Source: Nitrospira sp. (GTDB lineage Bacteria; Nitrospirota; Nitrospiria; Nitrospirales; Nitrospiraceae). Taken from it: a DNA stretch of 64,000 nt. Shown here piece by piece: positions 17,785-25,279 of the stretch; position 1 is the stretch's first letter; every line of letters starts with the position of its first letter. The DNA lies in NCBI GenBank assembly GCA_031315995.1, contig JALDRG010000002.1, positions 248,001 through 312,000 of the forward strand, written 5' to 3'. A model generated the notes under the pieces. The model was not told where the DNA came from, searched no databases, and worked only from the letters and a program-made list of their open reading frames with translations. Both the position numbers and the translations under genes were made by a program.

Positions 17785-19572
17785 TTATTTGATCGCCACT
17801 GCCCGCACTTGTTTATAGGTGGTCAAGCCTTGAAGGATTTTTTCGATGCCGTCTTGCACCAATGTCCTCATGCCTTCGTTCTTCGCGAGCGTCAACAGCT
17901 CTCCGGTGCGCGCCCTGGCCTGAATCAGCGCTTTCATGGCATCAGACACCACCATCAGCTCATGGATGGGGACTCGTCCACGGTAACCGGTTTGATTACA
18001 CGCGTCACACCCCTGACCACGATACAGTGTGAATTCAGGATCGTACGCGAGTTGCAGATGCTCCCACTCCATCACCCCAAAGGTCTGCACCAGCTCATCA
18101 TATTCACGGCGAGTGGGGTGGTAGGCCTCCCGACAGCTGGGACAGATGCGCTTGCACAAACGCATCGCCAACACGCCCACCATGGCATCTGAAAAATTGA
18201 ACGGGTCACACCCCAGATCGAGCAATCGCACGACGGTCTCCACGGCGCTATTCGTATGGATGGTGCTGAAGACGAGATGGCCGGTCAGCGACGCTTCAAT
18301 GGCGATATCCGCCGTCTCCTTGTCGCGCATTTCTCCGATCATAATCACGTCCGGATCCGCCCGCAGGAAGGCCCTCATGGTCGTGGCAAAGGTCAGACCG
18401 ATCTTGGGATGAACTTGCACCTGCCGCAATCCATCCTGCGTGATTTCGATAGGATCTTCTGCTGTCCAGATCTTTCGTTCATCGGTATTGATCGAAGCCA
18501 AAATGGCGTGCAAGGTCGTCGTTTTTCCTGAGCCGGTCGGACCGGCGCATAGGACGATGCCATGCGGTTTTTGAGCTAACTCTCCCACAAGCCGGCGAGT
18601 TCGGTCACTGAATTCAAGCTCTTCCAGCCGACGAGGCCCGTTGGCGGTCAGCAAGCGAATCACCACATCTTCATTAAAGCCCGACGTGGGAAGGGTGGCG
18701 ACACGCAGTTCGATCTCTTGCCCGGTGCTCAGCTTAAACCGGATTTTCCCATCCTGCGGCTTCCGCCGCTCGGCAATATCCAAATTGGCCATAATCTTCA
18801 GGCGAGAGACGATGGCACGGCGATAGGCCGCCGGAATCTTCATATAGGTAAAGCAGGTCCCGTCGACGCGGAAACGTACTGCGGTTTCCTTTCGGTCGGC
18901 ATAGGGCTCGATGTGAATATCCGAGGCCCCGCGACGATAGGCGTCTGTAATGATCTGGTTGGCGAGGCGGACGATGGCCGAATCGTTTTCCGTGATTGCA
19001 GCAATCGAGGCATTTTGTTGTTCCTCTACCTGGGCTTCACTGACCAACTCTCCAAGGATGTCGGAGATCGCATCGCCTGATTCCCGCCCCTGAACGACAC
19101 TCAACAATCGTTCGATATCGCAGCGGAGTCCGACGCGATAGGACAGGGCCTGCCCTGGAAACGCTCGCCGCACATCGAAAAGCTTGTCAGGATTGTGCGG
19201 GTCGTCGATCAGGATTTCGACTCCGTTGCCATGCCGCCTCAGCGGAACCCAATGATTCATCCGAAGATAATCCAGGCTGAGATCCTTGACCAACTCTCGC
19301 TCCATGACCGTGCGCTCGTCATAGGCGAGAAACGGGCAGCGATAGAATTCCGCCAGCGCAGCACCGATCGCCGGTTTGGGAATCCGATACCGCTCCATGA
19401 GCACAGTGGCCAAGTCGAGCCGCTTTCGAACGGCTTCGGACGTGGCAAGCACCAGCTCTTCCTGCTGCAGAAAACCCTGCTCGACGAGCTGCTGGTAGGG
19501 GTTGACAGCTGAATATCTCGGAGCCTGCACAGACTCGCTAGCCGGTACCGTGGCACGCATGGCACGACTCAT
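17785..19572 (-). CDS. pilB: type IV pilus extension ATPase PilB
   Basis: PilB is the cytoplasmic hexameric ATPase that drives pilus extension. The protein (595 aa) has an N-terminal MshEN/T2SSE_N domain (about 25-150) and the ATPase core with Walker A GPTGSGKTTT (about 342-351). It also has an Asp box 'EDPIEITQDGLRQVQV', Walker B 'ADPDVIMIGEMRD', and the tetracysteine zinc motif (CPSC … CDAC) that separates PilB/GspE from PilT. I chose ATG 19572 (MSRAMRATVP), with AGGA upstream, over the track's 19710. It lies between two minor-pilin sets; pilC, pilT and pilMNOPQ are not in the window. Confidence 0.93.
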   Translation of the reverse strand: MSRAMRATVPASESVQAPRYSAVNPYQQLVEQGFLQQEELVLATSEAVRKRLDLATVLMERYRIPKPAIGAALAEFYRCPFLAYDERTVMERELVKDLSLDYLRMNHWVPLRRHGNGVEILIDDPHNPDKLFDVRRAFPGQALSYRVGLRCDIERLLSVVQGRESGDAISDILGELVSEAQVEEQQNASIAAITENDSAIVRLANQIITDAYRRGASDIHIEPYADRKETAVRFRVDGTCFTYMKIPAAYRRAIVSRLKIMANLDIAERRKPQDGKIRFKLSTGQEIELRVATLPTSGFNEDVVIRLLTANGPRRLEELEFSDRTRRLVGELAQKPHGIVLCAGPTGSGKTTTLHAILASINTDERKIWTAEDPIEITQDGLRQVQVHPKIGLTFATTMRAFLRADPDVIMIGEMRDKETADIAIEASLTGHLVFSTIHTNSAVETVVRLLDLGCDPFNFSDAMVGVLAMRLCKRICPSCREAYHPTRREYDELVQTFGVMEWEHLQLAYDPEFTLYRGQGCDACNQTGYRGRVPIHELMVVSDAMKALIQARARTGELLTLAKNEGMRTLVQDGIEKILQGLTTYKQVRAVAIK

Positions 19573-19675
19573 GGGGACCTGTTCCTTTCTGAATGCCGTG
19601 GATATGGTTCGTCTACTTCGTCTGCGTTGACCTACAGGACGGCAGCATGACCGCGTCAACCGAACAGCTTGAACT

Positions 19676-21163
19676 TCAAGTTTTGGATTGCCAGCTTCCA
19701 GGCGCCACAAACACTAGTGGCATGCCTTGCACGAGACCTTCGCGAAGGTCGTGGTTGTACCACACCTCCAACATTCCCGATCCGTTCGTGCCGTCGACGA
19801 TCGCCCCTTGTGCCACCACTCCGCCGTAGACCTTGAGATGCCCTGCATACCGAACGTCACCCGCGACATACAGCACTCCCTGAAGATGAATGCCGTGCAA
19901 CTGAACAGGAACCCTGGTCCCGAGTGATTGCTGGCCTTCCGGCGGCGGACTGAGAGCCGGAACCGGTTTTCCATATGCCCCTGTCTTCCAGAGCACATGG
20001 GCATTCACAATGAAAATGCCCTCGGCATACTCTTGATCAAGAACGATCGTCCCTAAATTATCCGGTCGTGGAGACGTTCCGTCGAGCGTATCGACGAAGA
20101 TCAACCCCCGATGGTCACCGGGGCCCTGCGAGGCAAACACCTCTGCGGCAGGGTGCCCTAGTCCCGGTTGAATCAGGCCGCCGGCATACAGCAATCCTTC
20201 TCGGTCCATGCCGTAGTACTGCCCGAACTGCTTGGCCATGCGCTTCAATGTGTCGTAGTCCCATTGGTCCGCCTTAATGCCGGGAACCGGATCTTGGTGA
20301 GGGTGGAGACTCAGTGGAATCCCCGACCACGCCTCTGCCGGAAGCTGTGCGAAATATGCGGCGCCACCGAGCCGGATGTTGAGCCATCGATCCTCACGAT
20401 GCGTCATTTCGACATAGGCCTGCCCTGTGATTGGCGCCAGCCCGCTTTTGACCGGAACCTCCTCAAGCCGCGGGAAATATGCCGCGCCGCGCACCACGAG
20501 GTCGCCCCAATGGGCGAACACGGAGTTGGATCGGGATTGCGCAGACTCGCTTCCGAGCATGCCGCTCTGAATCGGCGCATGCAGCGCGGGAACGGCATAG
20601 GCCCCGAATTCAACGGATAACGTCTTCGTCACACGCGAGGCGTGGCCGGCTCCCGCCGTCACTTCCACCGTGCAGAGCAATCCCGGCCGCGTCGCGCCGT
20701 AGACGCGTAACTTGAGAATCCTGGCGAGCCCTTTGAGCGATTTGAACCATCCTGTCTGAGGATCGTTCAGCAGTCGGTCGTGCTGAGGATTGGCTGCATC
20801 AAACACAACGTCGGGAGAGGTGCCGGTGCCGACAAACTGTGCGCGGCCTTGTGCGTCGAAATAGGACGGATCGCCCTGCGCGTTCACCTGTCGTTTCGCC
20901 AGCCACGTCGGCTCGACGCCCTGGGAGAACAGCGAGGGATCGTGAAACCATCCCATCACCACATCAACCGCTGCTTCTGCCGCATGATGCGCGAGCCGCT
21001 CCTCCTGTAACGCACTTGCACCAACGATCTCCTGTCCTGCCAGCTGCATCGACGTCATCCCCAACAGGGTCAGCAGAAATACCACCATCAGGACGGCTAG
21101 CAATGCCACCCCTCGTTCATCCTGCCGTATCGGGATTCGTGATCGCCCCCTGCTTGTGTTCAT
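19676..21163 (-). CDS. large PilX-like pilus assembly protein
   Basis: With the ATG at 21163 (AGGA 8 nt upstream) the protein is 495 residues. The N-terminus is PilX-like: 'ERGVALLAVLMVVFLLTLLGMTSMQLAGQEIVGASALQEERLAHHAAEAAVD'. The remaining 400 residues are unlike ordinary PilX. They end in short beta-rich repeats such as 'GIHLQGVLYVAGDVRYAGHLKVYGG', which suggest a beta-helical or roll domain. It follows the second PilW-like gene and precedes pilB, so it should be a large minor component of the pilus or a pseudopilus; its exact role is inferred. Confidence 0.7.
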   Translation of the reverse strand: MNTSRGRSRIPIRQDERGVALLAVLMVVFLLTLLGMTSMQLAGQEIVGASALQEERLAHHAAEAAVDVVMGWFHDPSLFSQGVEPTWLAKRQVNAQGDPSYFDAQGRAQFVGTGTSPDVVFDAANPQHDRLLNDPQTGWFKSLKGLARILKLRVYGATRPGLLCTVEVTAGAGHASRVTKTLSVEFGAYAVPALHAPIQSGMLGSESAQSRSNSVFAHWGDLVVRGAAYFPRLEEVPVKSGLAPITGQAYVEMTHREDRWLNIRLGGAAYFAQLPAEAWSGIPLSLHPHQDPVPGIKADQWDYDTLKRMAKQFGQYYGMDREGLLYAGGLIQPGLGHPAAEVFASQGPGDHRGLIFVDTLDGTSPRPDNLGTIVLDQEYAEGIFIVNAHVLWKTGAYGKPVPALSPPPEGQQSLGTRVPVQLHGIHLQGVLYVAGDVRYAGHLKVYGGVVAQGAIVDGTNGSGMLEVWYNHDLREGLVQGMPLVFVAPGSWQSKT

Positions 21164-21182
21164 CGTATCGTTCCTTTCCCCA

Positions 21183-21959
21183 TTACATCCGTATCGCAAC
21201 GTCCCGCCTGAGCATCGATCCTTGGCGTCCGACCTGTATCGTCACACGCACCCGCACCACCTCACGCGCATCCGTCGTCATCGTCCCGTTATTATTTAGA
21301 TATTGCAGCTCAAATCGGCCCACATCGCTCACCAGGGTGCTCGCCCCACCATCCACGTCACGCATCAACCGCATCGTCCCATCGTCTTGGCGCTTCACGT
21401 AGTAGCGCACTCGATTCAGCAGGAACACGGCGCTGCGCATCGGCAACTGTACGGCCATCGGAGTGGCCAGCGTCAGGGTTTGCTTCCGACCGTCGGCCGC
21501 CAACTGATTCCAGGCACAATGCATCGCCGTGCAGACCAGCAGATGCTTCCCCTTTGGCCACCCGGCCCCCTCTTCGACCGGAAGGTCCTGCCGACCGACT
21601 TCCGTCGCCTGAGTCAACGTGGTCGAGACGCCACTCAAGTTGGCAAAGAACTCGATCTCATCGGCCTCGGCTTTCAGGAACGGCGAATCTCCACCCAACA
21701 GCCCGGCTCCAGCCAAACGCAGTTCACTGCACAACACATCCAGCCCGATGCGCAGATCCTGATTCGCTATCATCGTTGCGTGCTGCGTGGTCAACCGAAC
21801 GCCGACTCTTGAAAAGAGATGCATCGAAGCAGATATCGCCACGCCGCTGATCGCCATCGCGATGAGCAGTTCAATGAGACTCACCCCGGAAGAGCCGAAA
21901 CACCATCCAACGCTCACTCGCTTGGACAGCCCGGGAACGTCGACCAGTTCTCCTCTCAC
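21183..21959 (-). CDS. PilW-like minor prepilin (second set)
   Basis: This 258-residue prepilin has the cleavage region SSG|VSLIELLIAMAISGVAISASMHLFSRVG, with Glu at +5 and Val in place of the usual Phe at +1. 'DLRIGLDVLCSELRLAGAGLLG' is the PilW-like segment after the helix. The ATG overlaps the stop of the upstream PilV-like gene (ATGA), so the two are translationally coupled. It is markedly different in sequence from the PilW of the distal set. Confidence 0.82.
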   Translation of the reverse strand: MRGELVDVPGLSKRVSVGWCFGSSGVSLIELLIAMAISGVAISASMHLFSRVGVRLTTQHATMIANQDLRIGLDVLCSELRLAGAGLLGGDSPFLKAEADEIEFFANLSGVSTTLTQATEVGRQDLPVEEGAGWPKGKHLLVCTAMHCAWNQLAADGRKQTLTLATPMAVQLPMRSAVFLLNRVRYYVKRQDDGTMRLMRDVDGGASTLVSDVGRFELQYLNNNGTMTTDAREVVRVRVTIQVGRQGSMLRRDVAIRM

Positions 21960-22483
21960 GACAGCACCGGCAGGCCGACATATCGAGGATTGGCCCGAAT
22001 CGTGCGCACCCGAATCTCTTTCTCTTGCCCTCCCATGGTTCGGAAGATCGCACGCGCCTCGATGGTCGCCAGACTCGCCTCGGCCGGCTGGTGGCCTCGA
22101 TTCAGTTCCACGGTCCAGACCAAACGAATATGGGATTGCGTGACACTGGCGGTGAAGATGCCGTCACCGTTCGTCTGGTCATCCTGCATGCCATCGTCGC
22201 GCATCACAGACTCGACTATTCCGTCTTGATCCAGGTCGTCCATCAGCAATCGTTCCCACGACACACTCCGCTTGGCTTCCAATCGTGATTCAACCAGCGC
22301 CAATGCGGTGGTCGTCAACGCTCCACGTTGAAGACCACGCTCAGCCCACTCGCACATTCCGATCGTGCCGATCACTCCGATCGACAGCACCACCAACGCC
22401 ACCATGCTCTCAACGAGGGTAAACCCCGCAGCACTCGCCCACGGAGATCGTCGCGTTACGAAGCTCACGCCGGATTGTGTCAT
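21956..22483 (-). CDS. PilV-like minor prepilin (second set)
   Basis: The protein (175 aa) has a type IV prepilin leader, AAG|FTLVESMVALVVLSIGVIGTIGM, followed by a PilV-like helix and a body with an acidic stretch 'DDLDQDGIVESVMRDDGMQDD' that could bind calcium. The start overlaps the stop of the GspH-like gene by 4 nt, and its own stop overlaps the next start by 4 nt. It is probably a component of a second minor-pilin tip complex. Confidence 0.82.
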   Translation of the reverse strand: MTQSGVSFVTRRSPWASAAGFTLVESMVALVVLSIGVIGTIGMCEWAERGLQRGALTTTALALVESRLEAKRSVSWERLLMDDLDQDGIVESVMRDDGMQDDQTNGDGIFTASVTQSHIRLVWTVELNRGHQPAEASLATIEARAIFRTMGGQEKEIRVRTIRANPRYVGLPVLS

Positions 22484-22914
22484 GACAACGACACCCGTCC
22501 AGTGATACTCACCGTCACCTGGTGTGATGCGCGCCGACCATCGATCAGCACCATGGTCGTCGCCGTGGCCGACCGGCCGCTGGGTTGAAACATGATCTCT
22601 GGTTTCGTGGTCATCGATTGAATCACCATGCCTTTGCGCGCAAAATCATACTGTCGCAGCAGGCTCGTTTCGCAGTCGAGGCATTCGGTACGTAATGCGG
22701 ACTGCTCCGCATTCACCACCACTCGAATACGCTCATGCCGCGCCATTGCCAGTTGTCGCGCCATACGTAACTCAGATGCGATCTCCATGATCACGGTACG
22801 CTGTTGCTGTTTGGCGACGAGGGCCGCCCAACCAGGCAAGCTCACCCCCGTCACAATCGCGATTATGGCGACCACCGTACACAGCTCCACAAGACTTCCT
22901 CCACGTTCGTTCAT
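22480..22914 (-). CDS. GspH/FimT-like minor prepilin (second set)
   Basis: This 144-residue protein has a very short leader, MNERG|GSLVELCTVVAIIAIVTGVSLPGW, with Glu at +5. The GspH-type pattern 'ELRMARQLAMARHERIRVVVN' follows the N-terminal helix, and 'CLDC' may form a disulfide. It is the first gene of the proximal minor-pilin set. AGGAG stands a few bases before the ATG. A 293-nt gap with repeats separates it from pilD. Confidence 0.82.
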   Translation of the reverse strand: MNERGGSLVELCTVVAIIAIVTGVSLPGWAALVAKQQQRTVIMEIASELRMARQLAMARHERIRVVVNAEQSALRTECLDCETSLLRQYDFARKGMVIQSMTTKPEIMFQPSGRSATATTMVLIDGRRASHQVTVSITGRVSLS

Positions 22915-23100
22915 ACCGGCTCCTTTCGTCGAGTGCGTAGAGCATTTCCAAGTTCTATGCCGCTTCCGCGTCTCGATATCTGTCTCGACACGCTTGCCTG
23001 GTTCCTTGCCAAGACACGGCGAGAACTGCTGGAGATGTCGACGAAATATGCCGAAAACCAGAACTAGTCGTGGGACGCGGAGCAGGGGAATGGCGCGTGG

Positions 23101-23153
23101 ACAGTTATGAACTGTTCCGAATCAGATACAGTGGATCATCTATTCAGATACAG
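23101..23153. repeat. inverted repeat plus paired direct repeats upstream of the second minor-pilin set
   Basis: In the pilD-gspH gap there is a perfect inverted repeat ACAGTT-atg-AACTGT (23101-23115). It is followed by two exact copies of TCAGATACAG at 23122-23131 and 23144-23153, whose starts are 22 nt apart, roughly two helical turns. Such spacing suits a dimeric or tandem DNA-binding protein. The repeats lie about 190 to 240 nt upstream of the GspH-like start and just after the pilD stop. The sequence facts are direct; a regulatory role is inferred. Confidence 0.5.
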
Positions 23154-23207
23154 GCTTGCAAATCTTTGATCCCTGTAAAGTGGCTCTGGCTAACGCTTGA
23201 AAGGCGG

Positions 23208-23999
23208 TTACTGTGGCAGGTCCATCAGCGCCCAATACCACTCAAGGAGGGGTTGGTGAAACAGCAAGGCGAGGATCGATCCCACAGCCAGGAAGGGTCC
23301 GAAGGGAATATACTGCTCACGCCGCATGACCCCTGCGGCGATGAGCCCGACACCGACAATGGAGCCCAGAAAGGATCCGACCATAATGGCCAACAAGACC
23401 GGCTGCCAGCCGAGAAAAGCGCCGACCATGGCCATGAGCTTGATATCTCCCCCCCCCATGCCTTCCTTCCCGAACACATAGGGACTGATCCAGGCCAAGA
23501 ACCACAGAATCCCTCCCGCCAACATGACGCCGAGCAGGGAATCGACAAGACCGATCGGGAGAATGAAGGCGGCGCTCAGCAGACCGATCGCAATTCCCGG
23601 CAGCGTGACCGCATCCGGAATCATGGTATGGGAGAGGTCCGTCCCTGTCACCACGATGAGCGCAGACACCAGCACCGCATAGGCACAGGCCGCCGCGGTG
23701 AAACCAAACATCCAAAAGACCAACACATATCCGATCGCATTGGCCGCCTCCACCAATGGATACCGGATGGAGATCGGCGCACGACAAGCTCGGCATCGCC
23801 CCCGCAAGACCACATAACTCACGATCGGAATGTTGTCGTAGAACGCGATGGCCTGGCGGCATGAAGGGCAGTGAGAGGCCGGCCACGCGACCGACTCTTC
23901 CCGCGGCAAGCGGTGGATGCAGACGTTCAAAAAACTGCCGATCACCGCGCCGAACAACAGCACAATGAGGTATGGCATCATGGACATGCTTGAAACCAT
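23208..23999 (-). CDS. pilD: prepilin peptidase/N-methyltransferase PilD
   Basis: PilD cleaves the leader of prepilins after Gly and methylates the new N-terminus, at the inner membrane. The 263 residues show the zinc-binding CPSC … CRAC pair in the N-terminal cytoplasmic domain, the two catalytic Asp motifs (GTDLSHTMIPD and GMGGGDIKLMA), and about eight membrane segments. It should process all six or so prepilins encoded downstream. The gene is divergent from the LuxR-type regulator. Confidence 0.94.
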   Translation of the reverse strand: MVSSMSMMPYLIVLLFGAVIGSFLNVCIHRLPREESVAWPASHCPSCRQAIAFYDNIPIVSYVVLRGRCRACRAPISIRYPLVEAANAIGYVLVFWMFGFTAAACAYAVLVSALIVVTGTDLSHTMIPDAVTLPGIAIGLLSAAFILPIGLVDSLLGVMLAGGILWFLAWISPYVFGKEGMGGGDIKLMAMVGAFLGWQPVLLAIMVGSFLGSIVGVGLIAAGVMRREQYIPFGPFLAVGSILALLFHQPLLEWYWALMDLPQ

Positions 24000-24043
24000 G
24001 GGGACGACCCCGACATGAATACTCGCACTAGGAATACGTATCC

Positions 24044-24055
24044 AGACCTAGGTCT
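24044..24055. promoter_or_regulatory. 12-bp palindrome, candidate operator
   Basis: AGACCTAGGTCT is a perfect 12-bp palindrome in the 197-nt divergent region, about 45 nt upstream of pilD and about 40 nt upstream of the -35 box of the regulator gene. LuxR/GerE-type HTH dimers commonly bind short palindromes of this kind. Binding by the neighbouring protein is inferred. Confidence 0.4.
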
Positions 24056-24095
24056 ATAAGGGCAAAAACGAGAAAGCCGCTCCTGGCGCTTTCCA

Positions 24096-24125
24096 TTTAC
24101 AAATACCAAGAGCACTGCGTATAAT
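24096..24125 (+). promoter_or_regulatory. sigma-70-type promoter of the LuxR-type gene
   Basis: TTTACA (24096-24101), an 18-nt spacer and a perfect TATAAT (24120-24125) lie upstream of the regulator gene, predicting a start near 24132 and a leader of about 65 nt. This is the best promoter match seen in the window. Confidence 0.65.
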
Positions 24126-24196
24126 CCGGGAGCAATTTTGGCGCGGGAGGTCGCAAACCTCAATCTATGAATTGCCTTTACCCGAAGTGGAGCTAG

Positions 24197-24487
24197 ATGT
24201 ACATGTCGCCAGTCGCCAAGACCACCAAAAGTCGAACCAAAGCAGCCGCACCGGATTCGGTCCTTCCTCCTCGCAAACGACGTCCGGAAGCCCTCACCAC
24301 CCGCGAACAGGAAATCCTTGAGTTGATCTGGACCGGATTTAAGAACAAGGAAATTGCCCACCGGTTAAAGATCAGCGTCAAGACGGTCGAGGCGCATCGG
24401 GCCAACATGATGAAGAAAATCCGTGTCTCCAATACCGCCCAACTGCTGAAGGCCGCCATTCAAGGGAAAATGCTAAAGCTCCGGTAA
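24197..24487 (+). CDS. stand-alone LuxR/GerE-type DNA-binding regulator
   Basis: The protein has 96 residues: a basic N-terminal tail of about 30, then a single GerE helix-turn-helix domain ('LTTREQEILELIWTGFKNKEIAHRLKISVKTVEAHRANMMKKIRV'). There is no receiver, autoinducer or ATPase domain, so it is a minimal output module that may be controlled by its amount or by a partner. GGAG lies just before the ATG at 24197; ATG 24203 is an alternative. Divergence from pilD and the nearby palindrome suggest that it regulates the pilus locus (inference). Confidence 0.85.
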   Translation: MYMSPVAKTTKSRTKAAAPDSVLPPRKRRPEALTTREQEILELIWTGFKNKEIAHRLKISVKTVEAHRANMMKKIRVSNTAQLLKAAIQGKMLKLR

Positions 24488-24502
24488 GCCCTCGCCTCAG
24501 CT

Positions 24503-25279
24503 TCACAACTTCTTCCCCGCACTGCCACGACGCTGCCGCACCGCCTCATACAGCACGATAGCCGCAGACGCCGAGACGTTAAGCGAACCGACTTTCCCCA
24601 GCATAGGAATATGGGCGGCATCATCGCAGGCGTCACGAACCCCTGGACGAACCCCCTTCCCTTCCCCACCGAAGACCAGTGCCACAGGCCCCCGAAAATC
24701 CAGCTCCGTATAGACCTTGGTGGCCTCGGCATCCAACGCATACACCCAAATGCCTGCGCTTTGAAGGCGTTCGATCAAGCGCGAGAGATTCGGAACTCGT
24801 CCGACGGACATGTGATCAACAGCCCCGGCAGACGCCTTGGCCACTGTACTCGTCAATCCTACTGCGCGACGTTCAGGAATAAAGACGCCTTGCACCCCCG
24901 AGGCTTCCGCCGTCCGCAGAATCGCTCCGAGGTTGTGGGGATCTTCGACACCATCGAGCAGGACCAACATCGGAGTCTGGCCCTCTGCCTGCGCCGAGGC
25001 AAGGATATCATCCGGCTCCGCATAGGCTTTAGCCGCGACCACACCCACTACGCCTTGATGATGTCCGGCAGGCACGAGCCGATCGAACGCGGCCCGTGGT
25101 TCGACATGCACCGGCACGCGCTGCTCCTTCGCCAGACGCACGATTTCCCCAAACTGCCGATCGGTTGCCAACACCAGGAGACGCTGGAGGGGACGAACAC
25201 CGGCGCGAAGCGCCTCGCGCACGGCGTGGAGGCCGTAGATCACCTCCGGAAAGTTATCGTTTCCATCGGCTTGTGCCAT
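24503..25279 (-). CDS. rlmB: 23S rRNA 2'-O-ribose methyltransferase RlmB (TrmH/SpoU family)
   Basis: RlmB methylates the 2'-OH of a guanosine in the peptidyl-transferase region of 23S rRNA. The protein (258 aa) has an N-terminal substrate-binding domain ('EVIYGLHAVREALRAG') and the three SPOUT motifs: 'NLGAILRTAEA', 'VALVFGGEGKGVR' and 'IPMLGKVGSLNVSASAAIVLYE'. I used ATG 25279, preceded by GAGGATAGG; it overlaps the cysS 3' end by 26 nt. The longer track ORF runs inside cysS. Confidence 0.88.
   Translation of the reverse strand: MAQADGNDNFPEVIYGLHAVREALRAGVRPLQRLLVLATDRQFGEIVRLAKEQRVPVHVEPRAAFDRLVPAGHHQGVVGVVAAKAYAEPDDILASAQAEGQTPMLVLLDGVEDPHNLGAILRTAEASGVQGVFIPERRAVGLTSTVAKASAGAVDHMSVGRVPNLSRLIERLQSAGIWVYALDAEATKVYTELDFRGPVALVFGGEGKGVRPGVRDACDDAAHIPMLGKVGSLNVSASAAIVLYEAVRQRRGSAGKKL

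Noticed and set aside
24072-24093. Hairpin GAAAGC…GCTTTC in the pilD/LuxR divergent region as a terminator or riboswitch.
   Set aside because: The stem is short with a 10-nt loop, and it sits upstream of the regulator promoter, not in a transcript leader on that strand.
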